Origin: Priapulus caudatus
Lineage: Eukaryota; Priapulida; Priapulimorpha; Priapulimorphida; Priapulidae
Assembly: GCF_000485595.1 (NCBI RefSeq)
Contig: NW_014580076.1
Location: forward strand, 1 to 21,079
Direction: 5' to 3'
Length of the DNA: 21,079 bases
A program made the position numbers and the translations under genes. Below the pieces are notes generated by a model that made no database searches, was not told the origin of the DNA, and worked only from the letters and a program-made list of their open reading frames with translations. Below, one piece after another: positions 18,485 to 21,079 of this stretch; positions within the stretch are counted from its first letter, which is position 1, and the number at the start of each line of letters is the position of its first letter.

Positions 18485-18794
18485 CAGGGGCGTAGCCAGC
18501 CTTTCCAAGGGGGGGGGGATTCCAAACTCAACACACATATACTAATAAAACTTTTCACAATTTTCGTTTCATGCTTTTATATACATACTGTATCAGATAG
18601 GTGCTATTTTGATACAAACCATGCGTTTCTTAGAGCAATAAATCTACAGAATTTGCCACAATCCGTTAACTGCTCTTTTCGTTGTCTTTTGTTTACTAGC
18701 TGCGCTTTCGGTTTTATACTATCACCGTCCGCGCCCAATTAACATTTGTACTTAAGAAGCAAGAATATCAGAAAAGAGAAGCTAGACGCCTTGG

Positions 18795-19562
18795 CTATTT
18801 TCTTGCAAATATATCTATTGTTTCTTCGACATTAATGGGCTTGCTGTAGTGAATGTTTAGCAATTCTAGTACAGACTCCCGCTCACTAGACATGGTTGCT
18901 CTTAGGTACGTCTTGAGCCGACGCAAGGAACTGAAAGAGCGCGCACACTCTGCAGATGTAATAGGTAACGTGCACATGAGACGCAGCAATGTGTGGACGT
19001 TTGGGTAAAAGTCTCGATCACACTCTGCCAAAGCCTGTGAAGCACTCTTGGGAAGGTCTTTGTGATCTATATCCGCCCACTTGCGCTTCCAGCGGACGAT
19101 ATCTACGTCGGCAATGTAGGGTGATGGAAGGTCATTCTCGTAGTACCTTATGGCCTCTTGAGCTGCATTTCCTTCCTGATCGGATAACTCGGGTAGCAGA
19201 GAAAAGAGGGACGACATGACAGCATCATTCTTGGGATCAAAGTAAGTGTTCATTTCAGAAAGGAGGTGATCAAGAAGAGGAATTGCGACTACTCGTTTGT
19301 AGTATTCCTCAGGGGTTTCTGCTTGCACATTGCTGCGATGCTGCTGCTGGTTAGCACGGCGAGGTATCGACGGCTCAACATCGCTAATTGCCGCTGCCGT
19401 AACTGCCTTCGTGTACCACTGTCTAAAGCACTGATCGACGTTTGTGCGAAGACTTTGGAGATATTTCTTGACGTCATTGATATGACAGTACGCAGCATAG
19501 ACGTCTAGGTCTCGTTTGTGCAGTTTCACGCTTAGGGGCTTTATAGTGGACAGGCATTTCAT
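18795..19562 (-). pseudogene. hAT transposase, C-terminal fragment with dimerisation region
   Basis: hAT transposases cut and rejoin DNA at element ends. This 255-codon frame holds VYAAYCHINDVKKYLQSLR (residues 21-39), a middle region with EEYYKRVVAIPLLDHLLSEM, and the hAT C-terminal dimerisation block ITSAECARSFSSLRRLKTYL (201-220) followed by MSSERESVLELLNIHY. It resembles ZMYM1- or P52rIPK-like hAT proteins with a DUF4371 region. In hATs the C-terminal block carries the catalytic Glu in an ERxF motif; here that place reads AR (GCG where a GAG codon is expected), so the active site looks lost. The ATG at the start is inside the gene, produced by a frameshift, and is not a genuine initiation site. 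The 3' end lies 310 bases from the element end. Confidence 0.88.
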
Positions 19563-19939
19563 AGCCGTTCCACGAGTGAGATTATGAAGGCAAAACTTGA
19601 CAATGCATTGTAAAACCCGCTCGCCTTGCTTCTACTGTCAGTATCCCAGCCCCAGGCAGAATCTCCACACTGTTCCGCAAACAGACTCTCATTTGTGATG
19701 ACCTCTAAAGCTTTCACGATCGACGGGAAAAGATCGAAAAAGACCTTATAGGCGTCATGCCGCTCTACCCACCGCGTATTGCACATGCTCAGCAATGTCG
19801 TTCTTCTAGCCTCTGGTGCGTCTTTCTTGATTACTTTTAGAAGTAGAGCATTACGTTTTGGGGAATACTTAAAGAAATTACACACCTCGTTGAATGTCCC
19901 CAGCAAAATATTTTTCGTTTCTTTTTTTCTTTTAGTCAA
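19559..19939 (-). pseudogene. hAT transposase, middle fragment (DUF4371-like)
   Basis: Continues the same transposase upstream in another frame: FNEVCNFFKYSPKRNALLLK, then LLSMCNTRWVERHDAYKVFF, a signature of the DUF4371/hAT core, and a helical FNALSS-like segment (ASGFYNALSSFAFIISL). The frame ends VERL-stop at 19559-19561, while the expected continuation (LTRGTAMKCLSTIKPLSVK) is in the next frame, so a one-base shift lies about 19570-19590. Upstream there is no ATG; a TAA precedes TTG-ACT at about 19937-19943, and the right terminal repeat starts soon after. The beginning of the protein has been deleted. Confidence 0.85.
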
Positions 19940-20029
19940 TTATTTCTCAATACTTTAGTTTTATTATTTTTGGGGAGGCTGAAGAGGGGGATTCCGAAAT
20001 CCCTGGAATCTCCCCTGGATACGCCACTG

Positions 20030-21079
20030 AATGAGTACCCGCATTGGATAATCAATGTAAGGCTAGCTATTAGTCCAGTTGCCAAAATGTTGACCCTGCA
20101 ATGTTAATTACTCTAAACTTTTTTTATGGAAATGTGTTCTATTATAGTTAGGAGAGCTAATTTAGCTTAGCTTGTTCGCTACCTGTGCACGTTGAGCCAT
20201 TTCTTGGAATTCAAGATGGCCGCCGCCGTCGATCTTGATTTTGGTCAATTTACAATTTGTGATCGTCGATGCCCTAGAGTGTCATGCAACACCCTCTTTT
20301 AGGGTTTTCGAGGGCAGGGAGTCCATTTCTGAAGTTTTTTTAGATATGGGGTCAATGTCAAGGTCAAAATGACGGTCAACGGTCAAAAATAAGACACTTT
20401 AATGTAAATTCACTGTTCATGAGATAGTATATATAGGCGCTGACAACTACGACTTGAACATTACGAGACCAAATGGGATGAAAACCACCCACACCATGAT
20501 CATGGAGTTTACCCAGCATCCTGCCGGCATCATCGAGACAGGAAACATTAGGTGATGCAGCTCACGATCCCTCGAGTCAAGAAAACACGAGCATTCTCTC
20601 AGCGACTCGTAGCCAATCAGGCATACAGCTGCAGCAGCTACACAGGACCTTCCAAGCTGAATCCAGCCTCTGATTCCAAATGAAGCTCCTCTCGCGCAGA
20701 AGAGTCACAGCTTCAATCCGCTGCAGGTCCAGTTTCAGTCCAGGCAGGCGAAGACGGCAGCCTGACTGTCGGCAAGTCCATGAGAGCTGACAAGCCTGTC
20801 CGGGTTGGGCGGGCTTCAATGCTGCAGCAAGACCGACTAATCAGTGGCGCGTCTTGCTACCATAAGCCAAGACACTGTGTGGTTTGACCGATGATCGACT
20901 TGCACCAACCTGCTCACCGCCAGACAGCGTTCTGACTTACGGCCCTGTACCGAGAGGAACTCAAAACTTTCCGGGAGTGCAGTACACCGCACCTCTTCCT
21001 GTTTGAGATCTCAACTATATGCAGACCGGCATTTGCCTAAGTCCAATGGAAAGATCTCTCAGCGGCTGGACCAACGATA
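20030..21079. other. Gene-free right end of the window
   Basis: No coding frame with recognisable content. The 80-codon minus frame at 20577-20819 has no domain. GGTCA-type half-sites cluster at 20350-20386, one in the extended form TCAAGGTCA (20358-20366), and a TATATATAGG run lies near 20429-20438. From 20570 the GC content rises and the codon-like texture hints at old coding or retroelement DNA, but nothing can be named. Confidence 0.4.
20212..20224 (+). promoter_or_regulatory. YY1-like site CAAGATGGCCGCC
   Basis: The bases agree with the CAAGATGGCNGC form of the YY1 recognition sequence. TCAAGAT here also pairs with ATCTTGA at 20232-20238. The motif is common in dispersed repeats, so binding or promoter function is unproven. 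Confidence 0.3.

Larger units (their letters stand above)
18485..20029 (-). mobile_element. Internally deleted hAT transposon
   Basis: The left end is CAGGGGCGTAGCCAG; the right end on the other strand is CAGTGGCGTATCCAG, 13 of 15 matching. AATGA lies directly outside both ends (18480-18484; 20030-20034), fitting a 5-bp target duplication. hAT groups with targets shorter than 8 bp are known, but the size could also reflect decay. The 1545-bp element encodes only the C-terminal half of a transposase on minus. The N-terminal half, including any DNA-binding zinc finger, is missing, since just 90 bases separate the coding remnant from the right end. Confidence 0.85.

Noticed and set aside
19559-19562. 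ATGA stop/start overlap of two minus-strand frames, as in coupled genes
   Set aside because: The two frames are consecutive parts of one hAT transposase; the overlap is an accident of a frameshift.

Overview
The window reads as nuclear DNA of an animal, most likely a marine invertebrate; no finer placement is possible from sequence alone. Evidence: hAT, pogo-like and Ty3/Gypsy relics with target-site duplications, vertebrate-type TTAGGG repeats, long (GT)n runs and minisatellites, a possible spliced exon, and no operon, ribosome-binding-site or prokaryotic gene layout. I found no intact host gene. Nearly everything recognisable is a repeat or a dead mobile element.

Layout. 1-3413: about five and a third tandem copies of a roughly 570-680 bp satellite whose copies differ mainly by single-base insertions and deletions. 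3414-4190: a GTGCGTGC/CACGTAC minisatellite, with a second island at 6996-7187. 4443-5004: a complete non-autonomous hAT element with a perfect 8-bp target duplication. 5079-6202: purine tract, G/C hairpin and (GT)n repeats. 6632-7821: small foldback elements and hAT-like termini. 7892-7983: a candidate isolated exon. 9287-14003: a young Ty3/Gypsy LTR retrotransposon (163-bp LTRs differing at 2 positions, 5-bp target duplication AATAC). It carries gag, protease, RNase H and integrase, but the reverse transcriptase core is missing by an in-frame deletion and the reading frames hold two stops and two frameshifts. It landed in the terminal repeat of a pogo/Tigger-like relic (14008-14330).

14921-15196: a foldback element whose loop contains interstitial TTAGGG repeats. 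15680-16134: a 455-bp inverted-repeat element built from GATGAAGC-like motifs. 17140-17167: a perfect 28-bp palindrome. 18485-20029: an internally deleted hAT element on the minus strand with a frameshifted C-terminal half of its transposase. 20030-21079: no gene seen, but a YY1-like site, a TCAAGGTCA half-site and a TATA-like run lie within 225 bp.

The genes do not form a pathway. Gag/protease/RNase H/integrase are the broken parts of one retrotransposon, and the transposase fragments belong to one hAT copy. No convincing new functional system was found. The most unusual items are the TTAGGG-bearing foldback element, the young retrotransposon lacking its polymerase core, the CACGTAC minisatellite pair, and the sharp change in apparent base-level noise near position 4200.
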